Positions 1 through 10,683 of a stretch of 28,434 nt of DNA are shown here, piece by piece. The notes beneath the pieces were generated by a model that did not search any database, had not been told where the DNA came from, and saw only the letters and a list, made by a program, of their open reading frames with translations. Source of the DNA: Ceratorhiza oryzae-sativae (taxonomy: Eukaryota; Basidiomycota; Agaricomycetes; Cantharellales; Ceratobasidiaceae); the NCBI GenBank assembly GCA_030998015.1, contig JARWMV010000175.1:1-28434 (forward strand). Direction: 5' to 3'. The stretch's first letter is position 1. Each line of letters starts with the position of its first letter. The translations under genes were made by a program, and so were the position numbers.

Positions 1-1057
1 ATGCGACTGCATTCTTCTTAGATCCTCGTGAGTTTAGCTCAACCCACTTTGTTATTTTGTGAACGATATCTAACTTGATGTGCGTAGGCTTTCGAGGAGC
101 TGATCTCCTTAGGGGAAGTGTTTCGAACCATCTTTACAACACTGATAGCAAAATCGCATCTGCTCGCTTGCCCACCCTTCCTGCAGACCATGATCTCCGA
201 CAGGCTTTCCCAGTATATGCGAAGGCTGGAGAGTATTTGTTAAGAATTTTGGCAAATATTTACAACGCGAACCCAGCTTTACCACTCTTTATCCGGTACA
301 ACAACATTTGGAGCAACATAGAGTCAAATCTGCGCGAGCAGCTCATGCGCTTCACTCGATCTCTCAGCCTGTTTCATCGCTCGTTGGAGGCGGCCACAAG
401 GCGGGAGTATTGGGAAGAAATGTCGACCGTTGCAGGTGCAGACCTTCTTTCTCATTTAGGCGTCTTGATTAGCAGTGTCGTACCAAACTCGATGGCCGAG
501 GAACGAACAATGTCAGTGATCACGAAGATGAACTCCCCGGATCGAGCATCGCGAGAGGTTTCTACACTGTTCGACATGGCAATGATACGACAGTATTACA
601 AGCGAGAAGAGGCTGCCTACTTAGTGAGCTCTTTAATTTTATCTAGGTCATATTTGTAGACTTACATTTTGTTGAACAGAGCCGGCACCGTGCTTGTCCA
701 ACAGTTCGTTTTGCAGACCTTTCAAAATATACACCTCCCATTAGTGCCGACCAGGCGCCTCAAATAGGTGCTGAATACAGTGCTTCTGAAGATTTTGGCT
801 CACATAGCATCGTGTATGCAGATCCTGACGCCCTCGAATCGGAGAACGAGCCTGCAGATCGCTCAGAGCTTGGAAGCCAAGATGTATTTGAGGTGGAGGC
901 AAAGGATGGGGTTTTGCTCACTTCCAAACTACTCACAGACATACTTATCGATATTCCTGTACCCTCTCAAGCTTCCCACTGTGCTGATATAGCTGAGTTA
1001 GCACCAATGCAATCTCAAGCGCATCAGCCGGTGGATGTGTCCACTATTGTGTACTAG
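1..1057 (+). CDS. hAT-family transposase-like protein, 3' part only
   Basis: This is the C-terminal part of a gene that begins outside the window. Exons are 1-27, 88-623 and 680-1057, and the phase is kept across both introns. The first junction rebuilds the motif FFLDPRFR, which resembles the LDPR(F/Y)K signature of hAT transposases. Near the end of exon 2 the stretch around SMAEERTMSVITKMNSP resembles the hAT dimerisation region. The last exon adds an acidic tail of about 125 residues that I do not recognise. hAT enzymes cut and paste DNA through an RNase H-like fold, but the catalytic residues upstream are not visible here. The visible part has no internal stop and spliceable introns, so it could be a recent element or a host-adapted derivative. 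No terminal inverted repeat or target-site duplication was identified downstream. Confidence 0.7.
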
Positions 1058-1362
1058 TGTTATGATCATGTAATAGTTCTTACTAAGAATACACGTTTGT
1101 TTACTAACCGGTTTTCTGTTTGCAAACCGTAAGCGAGCACAGGTAAGTTACTTGCAAACTGTTTCTTACGAAGCCCTAGTTCGGAGGATTGACCCGGTCA
1201 CTGGCGCTTATGCGCTCGTCTAGCGAAGCAGCAACCCCATTAGGAAATCCGTCCGGGGCCGCAAAACCCAAGCCCGCTTGTATGCATCAACCCGGCCTGG
1301 TATAAGATCCGGCTACCGCTCCAGCAGATGCTCGATCATCCACTAACCCTCCCACCATCATC
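1058..1362. other. Intergenic region, dehydrogenase promoter
   Basis: This 305-nt gap lies between the hAT-like stop and the next ATG. It holds a TATA-like element (TATAAGA) at 1301-1307, about 60 nt before the ATG at 1363, and a CCGGGG hexamer at 1253-1258 that fits the SYGGRG consensus of fungal carbon catabolite repressors. A single hexamer is weak evidence. No gene is seen. Confidence 0.5.
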
Positions 1363-2948
1363 ATGTCGACTACTACCTACCAGACCAACACCTCGTTTGT
1401 CCTCAACAAAGTCGAAGACGTTGTCTACGAGGACCGACCCGTTCCAGAATGTGAGTCTGCATGTCTGACCCAGTACTCTAAAATTTAACCAGTACGTTAC
1501 AGTGGGAGACCACGACGTACTCGTCGAAGTAAAGAAGACAGGTATGCCACCACAAACACTCTTGGATAGCCGAAATACTAATCCTTCGCCGCAGGTATCT
1601 GTGGATCGGATGTAAGCCCTAACGAACCCCCGTACTCGAACACCGCCTCACCCAGCGTAATAGGTGCACTACCTTACGCACGGTCGCATCGGTGAGTTGC
1701 CACCTCGCCCTTTCATCGTGAAATCAATCTTATGCATGTCACCCAGGGGATTTTGTGGTGAACGCTCCGATGGTTCTTGGGCATGAGAGCTCTGGGATTG
1801 TGTTCAAAGGTACATATATCCGACACCTTTATTCGATATAATCTCATCGTGCCTGTAGTTGGGCCCAAGGTGAAAGATCTCAAGCCTGGCGACCGGGTTG
1901 CGCTAGAACCCGGCCAGTCTTGTGCCCTTTGCGAGTACTGCAAGAGCGGTCGGTACCATGTGAGGGTCGATTCCTTTTATCAGAATGAATGCATCTGACT
2001 CTGTCACAGCTATGCGCCGACATGGCTTTTGCCGCGACACCACCTTATGACGGGACGCTCGCGAGGTACTACAAGCTGCGATCTGACATCGCATACAAGC
2101 TTCCCGAAAGCATGTCCCTCGAAGACGGCGCCATGGTGCGACTAGACTTTCTTCTACCTTACAAATCCTCACCCATCCTTCCATACAGATCGAACCTACT
2201 GCCGTCGCAATCCACTCCGTCTCCACCCTCGCCAAATTCCAACCCGAGCAATCGATTGCGGTATTTGGTGCCGGCCCCGTCGGTATCCTCTGCATGGCTG
2301 TCGCCAAAGCGCTCGGAGCCCGCCGAATCGTCGCAATCGACATTGCCGAACACCGTCTCAACTTTGCAAAGGAATACGCCGCGACAGATGCGTTCCTTCC
2401 CCCAAAGATGGAAGAGGGCGAATCGAGACAGACGTACTCGAAGCGCGCGAGCGAGAGTCTTATGAAGCAACTCAACCTGAGCGATCGGGGTGATCGCTCG
2501 ATCGACGTTGTCATCGACGCGAGCGGAGCAGAGGTGTGCGTCCAGATGGGATTCCACATCATCCGAGTAGGTGGGACGTACGTTCAAGTCGGTATGGGCG
2601 GCGACCCACAGGTGCCGTTTGGCCCCATGATGGTGAAAGAGTTGACCGTCCGAGGTTCTTTCCGATACGGCGTGAGTATCGCCTGTTGTATGCGTTCGAT
2701 CCGTTCTAATTCGCGTCGTAGCCTGGGGACTACCGTCTCGCCATCGCCCTGGTCTCGCAGGGCAAGGTTGATCTCAAACCGCTTGTCACTCACCGGTATG
2801 GTTATATGCATTATCCCTGGATCATATCTAATTAGCTGCCTCCAGGTTCGAGTTTACCGATGCCGTCGCGGCGTTCAATACCACCAAGACCGGGAAGGGA
2901 CCAGACGGAAAGGGGGTTATCAAAGCTATCATCAACGGTCCCCAGTGA
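1363..2948 (+). CDS. XYL2: Zinc-dependent xylitol/sorbitol dehydrogenase (D-xylulose reductase type)
   Basis: The enzyme oxidises xylitol (and often sorbitol) to the ketose with NAD+, linking pentose and polyol use to the pentose phosphate pathway in the cytosol. Ten exons (1363-1450, 1503-1541, 1595-1611, 1664-1691, 1747-1809, 1859-1959, 2010-2135, 2189-2671, 2722-2795, 2846-2948) give 373 residues, the usual family size. Visible motifs are catalytic zinc ligands in GICGSD and VLGHESSG, four structural-zinc cysteines in CALCEYCKSGRYHLC, the Rossmann glycine motif FGAGPVGILC followed by the NAD-selecting acidic residue in VAIDI, and the C-terminal TGKGPDGKGVIKAII. The N-terminal FVLNKVEDVVYEDRPVPE favours the xylitol dehydrogenase subgroup. 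L-arabinitol 4-dehydrogenase or a general sorbitol dehydrogenase remains possible, because substrate choice cannot be read from sequence alone. Confidence 0.92.
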
Positions 2949-3251
2949 CCATTTTTAATAGCGAAAAAAAAAACCATTGCGCCCAGACCTCTATAGACTT
3001 TGTTTCCGCTTCCTTTTGTGATCAATTAAAACACTTGAACGTATTAACCAGGGCAGCCGGGGGTCTCCATCCGAGTCGGGGCGGAAAAGGAACAAACCGG
3101 TCGGGCCGGCACGTTCATTGGCCCATTCACCGGATATAAATACAACCGACGTCAGTGGTGATTTCAATGCCAGTCCAGGCGGTCTATCCCACGTTACTCA
3201 GCCTATAAGAGAACGCTCACCACCGGACTCGATCTAGCACGCTCCACAACG
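2949..3251. promoter_or_regulatory. CYB2 promoter with ATTGGCC and TATAAATA
   Basis: This 303-nt region separates the dehydrogenase stop from the CYB2 start. An inverted CCAAT core (ATTGGCC, 3117-3123) is followed 11 nt later by TATAAATAC (3135-3143), about 117 nt before the ATG. The same order and similar spacing occur before the second flavocytochrome b2-like gene (23465-23493). No additional gene is seen. Confidence 0.55.
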
Positions 3252-5540
3252 ATGCTCTCTCGCTCCGTCTTGCGCGCAGCACGGATACATGCGCCCCGTC
3301 GTGCGCTGCACACCCGACAACCCTCTCGAGGTCTCGGTCGGTCTTCGACGCTTTATGCTATGGCGGCGACACTCGCCTTTGTGCGTCGCGTATCCTTGAT
3401 TCTCATTATTGCTCTTTTTTTAATCGTGGGTGCAGCTCGCCAGCGCAGGCTACGTCTTTGCCCAACCCCTTGAACTCGACGGTCCTAAAACAGTCAAGGG
3501 GGCCAAAGGATCTGGGCGGGCGCGTGGGGCAACCCAGACCTCGCAAGCCGAGCAGCAAATCTCATACCAGGAGGTCCAAAAGCATAACAAACGCAACGAT
3601 TGTTGGATTATCATACGAGGACAGGTGAGTGACCACTCTTGTCCGCTGCTTTACCAATGATTGACGTTTGCGTTGGGTTAAAGGTATACGAGTAAGTATT
3701 TGCCGACTATCTGACACACCACGACCCAACGCTATACACAGTGTCACCGAATTTATCCCAAAACACCCAGGAGGGGACAAAATAATCGTATCCAACGCCG
3801 GCCAGGACGTAACGTATGCGTCTAATCTAGCATTTATCCTTTCTACTGATACCAACGACAGCGAAATATTCGAATCCCTCCACGCCAAAGGCCTACTCGA
3901 AAAAATGCTCAAACCGTCCCAGCACGTAGGCTCACTCGACCCCTCGACCGCACCCGCCAAATCGCCCGAGATCGAAGAAGAAGAGCGACGCACGACCGAA
4001 GCACGCGCAAAACTGCCTCCGCTCTCGCACGTGTTGAACCTAAACGAATTTGAAGAACTCTCAAGGGGGGTACTGAACAAAACGGCGTGGGCGTATTATA
4101 GGAGCGCGGCCGATGACGAGTTTGGCAAGTCCCGATTTCATTGTATTGAGGTTATTGCATCCATGGACTGATATGTGATAAATTTGGACAGCGCATATGA
4201 ACAATGCGCTCGCATTTAGACGCTATTGGTTCCGCCCACGCGTCCTGCGGGGGACCAAGACGATAGATACATCGTGCGAGATTCTTGGTGTCCCAAGCAC
4301 CCTACCCATATTCGTTTCTCCCGCTGCGATGGCTGGCTTGGGGGCGCCGGAAGGTGAACTGAATATTACAAGAGGGGCCGGGAAGATGGGCATCATCCAA
4401 GGAGTGAGTTGTTCGTAAAAAAGCAATAGACGCACTACCAACTCAATTGGCAAAGATATCGAGCAATGCGTCGCGCAGCGTTGACGAAATTGCCGAAGCT
4501 CGGGTAGACGGTGCGAAGCAGCCGTTGTTTTTCCAAGTCGGTGCCAGTCGTTCGATTCCGCGGCTTGGTCTCACCACTTTCCCCCCTCCGATATTTATGT
4601 AGCTCTATGTCGCGTCTGACCGCGCTAAATCCGAAAAAGTTATCAAGCACGTTGAAGAACTAGGTTATCGTGCGATATTCTTCACGGTTGATGCCCCCGT
4701 GTTGGGTAACCGAGAACTGGATCAACGGAATAGGGCAGCAATGCTTGATGTGAGTGGGTGGTGATATTATTTGAATGGGTAGTTAAATGCGTGGTGACAG
4801 AGCGGCGACGGTGATAATGAGGACGAGGGACAGAAGGGGGGTGTTGCTAGCACCATTGACGGATACTTTGATGCAGGGATCGATTGGTCCACCCTGGCAT
4901 GGCTCAAGGTGCGTCAAAAGGGTAGCATATACGGACATATGATGCTCAAGACAGCGTAGAAAACGACCAAGCTACCCATTATTCTGAAAGGGGTCCAAAC
5001 GGTCGAGGACGTTGAACTAGCGGCGCAACACGGAGTGAATGCGGTCTTGCTGAGCAACCACGGCGGACGGCAGCTCGACTAGTGCGTGCACCCCGAGCGC
5101 GGAGTGGACCAACACTGACATTCTCGCCCAGTGCCCCCGCTGCCATCGACGTTTTGTACGAATTACGCCAAAAGAGACCTGATCTATTTGACAAGGTGGA
5201 GATCTACATTGATGGTGGAGTCCGACGGGGAACCGATGTCCTCAAGGCCATGTGCCTGGGTGCAAAGGGCGTTGGACTAGGGCGACCGTTTTTGTTTGCG
5301 AATGGGACATATGGTGCGCACGCAGCCACGCGGCTAAGCTGGCGATCCTGACACGATCTGGTCAACCAATTAGGCGAAAAGGGGGTAGTCAAGGCCATCC
5401 GCATCTTGCATAACGAAATCGAGACAGGGATGAGGTTGTTGGGTGCGACTCGGTTGGATCAGCTGAGACCCGAGATGGTTGAGCGTGTACCGTACACAGA
5501 GATGCCAAGCGGGCTCTATCGTTCGCGCCCACCAGAGTAG
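3252..5540 (+). CDS. CYB2: L-lactate dehydrogenase (cytochrome), flavocytochrome b2, mitochondrial
   Basis: The enzyme oxidises L-lactate to pyruvate and passes electrons to cytochrome c in the mitochondrial intermembrane space. Twelve exons (3252-3380, 3436-3624, 3684-3691, 3742-3813, 3862-4124, 4192-4403, 4456-4536, 4603-4749, 4801-4908, 4960-5081, 5132-5313, 5374-5540) give 559 residues. The Arg-rich, acid-poor N-terminus ([20 protein letters not shown]) followed by a hydrophobic stretch to about residue 57 fits a bipartite import and sorting signal. A cytochrome b5 domain follows, with axial histidines in HPGGDK and SLHAKG. The FMN barrel shows [27 protein letters not shown], the catalytic-base motif SNHGGRQLD and IDGGVRRG. 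Exon 3 is only 8 nt. The intron at 4125 starts with GC (GCAAGT); only this junction restores [10 protein letters not shown] in frame. A paralogue lies at 23587-25661. Confidence 0.95.
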
Positions 5541-5779
5541 ACAACCATTGAATGATTTTGTGGTTCTTTTGTTTGCTCGGATCCTCGTACGAGACAAGCT
5601 CGCCTTGGCAACGTGAGGATCGGCGTTAGGCCCTTGGTTCTCCGTAGCGTATTTGTAGTCCGGCGGCAGACTCAGTGGACTCAGACTCGCCTTCCACCCT
5701 CCTTTCCGGGTCTCATTTTTTTTTCCCCTTGGGCTGCGCCCGTCTGCATTCTTCGTCGCTCCGGTAGCACTTGTCCACG

Positions 5780-7197
5780 ATGCGTTTCCAGTCGATCCTT
5801 GCTCTCTCTGCGCCCCTTGTTGCCCTGGCGGCACCGATGAAGTACCCCCGTGCAGCCAGCGCAAACGATATCACGGTCCTCAGTGAGTTTTGTCGCCGTC
5901 GCCCACGCCGTCGCCCGCTGACCGTGTTCCAGAGTTTGCCCACGTCCTCGAACAGCTCGAGACCGAGTTTTACAAGCAGGCGCTGGCCAAGTTCCAGCCG
6001 TCGGACTTTACGAGCGCAGGATTCGTCAGTGCATCCGTCCCTGTCGAGCAGTTCACCTCCATCGCCACCGACGAAGCCACGCACACGAGCGTCCTCGCCT
6101 CGGTCCTCCAGTCGCTCGGCCAAGCGCCCGTCACCGGCTGCAAATTCGACTTTACCTCGGCGCTCACCGACGTCAAGACCATGGCTGCCGTCGCCCGGCT
6201 TGTCGAGAATGTCGGTGTGTCGGCCTACCTCGGAGGCGCAGCCCTCATCGACGATCGCCAGCTGCTGGTCGCGGCCGGCACCATCCTCACCGACGAGGCC
6301 CGCCATCAGACTGTGCTCAACATGCTCAACGGCGGCTCCGCGATCCCAGCTGCGTTTGACGTCGCCCTTGCCCCGTCCCAGGTCCTCGCTCTTGCCGGAG
6401 GATTCATCTCTGGTTGCGACCTTGGTATTCCAGGTGAGTGACACGCGATTCCGGTTCTTCCATCTCATCTAATCGTTATCTGTAGCGAACCCGGCTCTCA
6501 AAGTGACCAATACAGGTACCGTCGCTCCCGGGACCAGCCTCACGTTCGACTCCCCCGCCCTCGCCGGCCTCGACCGTGCTAAGCTCTTCTGTCAAATGAT
6601 GACCGGCGGAGCTGCCGCAGCCGCTTCGTTCCCCATCGACCAGTGCGTCGTTCCGCAGGGCATCGAGGGCCCCGTCTACATCTACATCACCAACTCGAGC
6701 CAGCCGCTGCTCAACAGCCAGCAGAACCAGAACACGGCTCAGATCGTGGCCGGTCCGACGGGCGCGTTTATCGATACCAAGACCGAGAGTGCGAGCGCGT
6801 TGTTCAAGTCGGGTGGGCAGCCTATCCAGGGCGGCTCTCAGGTAGTAAACACCATAACCCCGCCCGAGGCGAGTACGATTGCGGCTGGTGGTCAGGCTGG
6901 GTAGGTCGCACCAAACGAATGTGCTTTGTCTATGATTTACTGATGTTTTCTGTCTAGTGCGCCTGCGCCGACCACGACAGATAGTTCTGCTCCCGCTCCA
7001 ACTGAAACGGCCAGCAGCTCGGGTAGCCCTCCTTCACCGTCGGCTTCGAGTTCGGCCGCGTCCACCCCTCAACAGTCGAACTCTGGATCCGGAGGGTAAG
7101 TTTGTAATTCAAACCTTGGCTTCTTTCAAGTTCTAATCGTCTGCTCAGACCCGCTGTGGCAGTAGGGATGAGTATGCGTCCGGCGACCGGAAAATAG
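5780..7197 (+). CDS. Secreted ferritin-like domain protein (Rds1/desiccation-related type)
   Basis: Five exons (5780-5882, 5933-6433, 6486-6900, 6958-7095, 7149-7197) encode 401 residues. A signal peptide (MRFQSILALSAPLVALAAP) leads into a helical ferritin-like domain. Candidate metal ligands sit in LETEFYKQAL, TDEATHTSVL and DEARHQTVLN, the Glu and Glu-x-x-His pattern of this fold. Four cysteines (GCKFDF, SGCDLG, LFCQMM, DQCVVP) could form two disulfides. Relatives include fungal Rds1, induced by stress and starvation, and plant desiccation-related proteins; the biochemical role is not established. The C-terminus becomes a Ser/Pro/Ala-rich tail and ends in PAVAVGMSMRPATGK, with no clear GPI-anchor signal. 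Third codon positions are strongly G/C, unlike the oxidoreductase at 14.8-17 kb, which suggests high expression. The start is chosen because it supplies the signal peptide. Confidence 0.85.
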
Positions 7198-7440
7198 ACA
7201 GTTGTGTACGTTGTGATGTGACGTGACGTGTGGCTGGTCTCTGCGTCAACAACTGGGTTTATGGATTATGTTCGGCTAATGCATCGTGTGCCACTCTTTA
7301 TACCTCTTTTCATTTACTTTTGGGTGCCTTGGTTAGGCTTTATAGTAGCGATGATACCCCATTTGCTCACTACACACAAGCGAAGAGTGCGATTCAAGAA
7401 TATCTTACATACCTGCAAATCGGAAAAGGTATATACACAA
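7198..7440. other. Convergent intergenic region
   Basis: This 243-nt stretch lies between the stop of the ferritin-like gene (+) and the stop of the sugar transporter (-). It should hold both 3' ends. No convincing gene or terminator-like structure was seen. Confidence 0.5.
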
Positions 7441-9880
7441 CTATTTCAGGTCGACATGCTCCAGATCGTGCTTCCCATTGTGATGGCTTGCCGTGCGCTG
7501 TATCATGTCTGGGTGTGTTGAGGCGAGTGTGTGGTCGATGACTTGGTCGCCAAACAGCTCGTCCATCTCTTCCAACGTTTTCCTGAACGAAGCGCTGGTG
7601 TGTGAGTGGTTCGGTCAAGGACTGGTTAACACTATTAGCTCACCCCTTGGTTTCTGGGAAAAATAGTAAGACTGCAAAGAACGAGAATACGTTCAAGCAC
7701 ACGAACAACAGATAATACTTCCAAGCCGAGTGATCGAGACCTGTGTGTATATGCGGATACATCAACCACCATTCCACCAAAAATAACGCAGCAACCTACC
7801 GATCGGACTCGTCTGACCAAACAGGACGTTGAAAGCCCAATTGGTACACGTCGCAGCAGAAACACCCATAGCACGAGTTCTGCCAGATCAATTTTAGTTC
7901 ACATATCTTTAGACACCGTCTATTATTCGATACGAACCTCATGGGGAAGATCTCCGCGACATATGTCCATGCGATAGGACCGTAACTGACGGAGAACACA
8001 GAGGTGGCGATAAAGAACATCGCAACACCCGCGCCTTGCGCAGCTTTATTTGGATTGGGTGAGTCGGGCGGGTACTATGAATAGCGGTGTTAGATACAGA
8101 GTGATTCAAGGGGCACTGTAGGGCAACAAACCTGGGCGTTGATGGCGGTCTCGACGGCAAGACATGCAGCCAGCATAAACGAGCCAAACAAGAGCGGCTT
8201 TTTCCGCCCGACGCGGTCGACGAGGAAGATGATGAAGAACAAGTTCCAAATTGGTCTAGAATTTGTTGGTATCGGTCAATTTCAACTTTCACACGGATGG
8301 TGGTTACAACCTACCCCACAACACCATAGATAGATTGGATCAAAAGCGGGTCGGAGATGCCCAATGCACGGTACATGCGAGGCCCTTTGAATCAAGCATA
8401 AGTACTGAAACACAAGATTTCGATCGTAAAACATACCGTAGCTTTAGAAGTAGTGAAGAAATTATATGCAAGCCATTTAGAGAGATAACTGGCATGCCCG
8501 GTATCCCGATACTCACTAGTTGATGACGTTGATCCCAGTGAACTGGCCGAATCATAATCAGCCTTGACTCAGTAGCAGCAGAATCTACGCACTTGACCAA
8601 ACGCCTGTACACCACACGCGATAAGCGTTCTCTTCAGCATTGGCTTGGTATTAACCAAATCTGACAGTCTCCTGGACCTCATCTGCTTCTCGACGCGAAT
8701 TTGCTACACACCCGGTCGTCAGGAATCCCCAAATCAGGTACAGCGTTGCGTCGTGCGATGATCACCTCACAAATCTCAGCAAACTCTCCATCGAGCCATT
8801 CCTTGTTTTCCCCGTTGTAGTGGAGCTTTTGAAGAACGGCATATGCCTCTTCTTCGCGACCTTGTGCCACCAGCCACCTAGGTGGTCAAATATGATCAAA
8901 CAAGCCTGGCCGCAAGGTTTCAGACAAACCTAGGAGAATACGGGAAAATGAACTGAGGGTGACAAATTAGTGCATTACAAAAATTATCAAATTTATTCAG
9001 GCTTACCATTCCGAGGAAAAGGATTACAGCCGGCAGCATCTGCAGACCGAGAGGCAGACGCCATGCCGCAACGCCTTGAATTTTCTTGTCACAACCGTAC
9101 GTGACCCAGTTGGCGACGATAAACCCGAACCCACTAAAAATAAACATGTCAGTCTGAGTCCTGCAAATATGGATTTTCAACCAACAGCATTTGTTGGAAC
9201 GTTCCGGCCATGAAGCCGCGCCATTTTGGATGAGAAATCTCAACTTGGTATAGAGGGGTGATCATGCTCAAAACTCCAATCGCAAGCCCGGCGATACTGT
9301 GCGTCATACATATTAGCTATGCAAGATACTTAGAACTTTAAATTAACCTACATGCGGCCAGCAATCAACATTCCGATATTCACAGCTGCGCATTGTAAAA
9401 GGCAGCTGAAACAGTCAAGGGATCAGGTATCCAGAAGTGCGAGCAAAGCTACTGTGCTTACCCAACGACGGCGATCAAGCTTCCGACTTGTAGCGTTCTT
9501 TTACGACCGATGTGGTCCGCAAGCCAAGCCGCAGACGCAGCTCCTACAAAGCACCCTCCGGCCAGTGTCGATACGACTGCCCCCGTCAAGCTATCAGTCG
9601 GGTTGAAGTACTGGCCAGCCGAATGCGCATAAATTAATAGCCCGGTGCTCATTAGTGCTCTCCTACCGAAAGGAAGTATCTGTTTTCGAGAACATTTGTA
9701 ATAACACCACTATCGTATCCAAAGAGCTAATGGCAACATAAACGACAAGCAATAGCTCTGGCGATGCTACTTACGAAGCCGCCGATGGCCGCAAAGACGG
9801 CCAATGAGACATTGTAAACTACAGTTGTTTCTGTTAAACAAAATTATTTGAGCGAGGCCGGCCGACTTACACATCCCCAT
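7441..9880 (-). CDS. MFS sugar transporter (hexose/quinate transporter family)
   Basis: A plasma-membrane sugar:proton symporter of the major facilitator superfamily with 494 residues, the normal family size. Eighteen exons (5' to 3'): 9880-9871, 9818-9775, 9726-9667, 9610-9462, 9405-9352, 9296-9186, 9133-9007, 8952-8930, 8877-8742, 8682-8593, 8542-8517, 8441-8437, 8384-8315, 8255-8132, 8074-7938, 7879-7800, 7740-7644, 7582-7441. Family signatures appear in order: FLFGYDSGV, DHIGRKR, ITPLYQVEISHPKWRG, SPRWLVAQGR, GQFTGINVINYYGPR, LVDRVGRK, AEIFPMRTRA and FFPETKGKTLEEMDELFG. The exon at 8437-8441 is only 5 nt and is needed to build NYYGPR in frame. The donor at 8741 is the least certain; another donor near 8710 with a very short intron is possible. 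The start codon in a 10-nt first exon is plausible but not proven. Substrate is unknown. Confidence 0.9.
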
Positions 9881-9964
9881 GATGTCTGAGGCGGGGTGGA
9901 AGACGAAGCTTGGGGAAACGAAAGTGCTTGTACCCTACGAATCCACCGGGGCTCCATTCTGCGC

Positions 9965-9974
9965 TTTATATATA
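9965..9974 (-). promoter_or_regulatory. TATA-like element of the sugar transporter
   Basis: On the minus strand this reads TATATATAAA and lies about 85 nt upstream of the transporter ATG, a suitable distance for a fungal core promoter. Confidence 0.5.
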
Positions 9975-10683
9975 GGAAATTATCGATGAGAAACATTATC
10001 ACGATTCGGCCGCTAAGTAGATGATACGGCTGCCGCGTACCTCCATTGAGAATATTTCGAGCGGGCCGTTGGCCATTTGGGGTCGATGAGATGTCCGGGG
10101 CCGGTGCACGGGCTTCCTTGATAATCATGGATAAATGTCGGGCATTAAACTACACCAATCGGTACCAAACCCGTTCTCGCCCCCTGATTGGCTGAATATA
10201 GGCCGCTAACTTGCCACAGAAAATTATCTGCAAAATTCCCTGAATAGTTCATTTGGCTAGTATTGGTCGGGGAATGCCAAGTTCTTACTGGAGTCGCTCT
10301 CCCTGAAATGCGATGTGTGGCGCGCAGAGCCCAATTAAAATAACTTCCCCGGGACATAGCTCTAGAATAATGACTTCTGTGCATTCTGCCGACCTTACTC
10401 CATGAATTTCAGTTGGCTTTCATTCACGCGAGAGTAATACATTCTTTCGATCGCAGCTAGGACGCGAGGGCAAAGCGTCTTACCACTGCATGATGATAGG
10501 CAGTTCTCCAGGAATTTATAGTGACGCTAGCTATGTCGGATCTTATCAACGCTTCTGCTGTATGGCAGTGCTCACACACTATCATTCATGCACTAATCTG
10601 GTAACACTCGAGTACAAGCCAGGTTAGCCACCGAGCGCCACGAGACTCATCGAATTTTCAAAATATCGGTTCGGGTACCATGC
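9975..10683. other. Intergenic region without recognised gene
   Basis: About 700 nt lie upstream of the sugar transporter and downstream of the small secreted protein, both on the minus strand. Short open frames here have no recognisable motif, no consistent splice pattern and no signal peptide. No repeat or RNA gene was recognised. Confidence 0.5.

Noticed and set aside
2159..2587. Minus-strand open frame opposite the xylitol dehydrogenase
   Set aside because: It lies antisense to exon 8 of the dehydrogenase, whose Rossmann and C-terminal motifs are unmistakable. The antisense frame has no recognisable content.
5713..6468. 251-codon open frame on the minus strand across the ferritin-like gene
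   Set aside because: It is antisense to a well-supported spliced gene with strong G/C third positions, which removes stop codons on the opposite strand. It shows no domain and is full of Arg/Gly/Asp typical of such shadow frames.
1363..9880. A sugar/polyol/lactate catabolic gene cluster (dehydrogenase, CYB2, transporter)
   Set aside because: The genes are adjacent but separated by a ferritin-like gene and lie on both strands. No regulator is present and no motif is common to all promoters. Proximity alone does not support a functional cluster.
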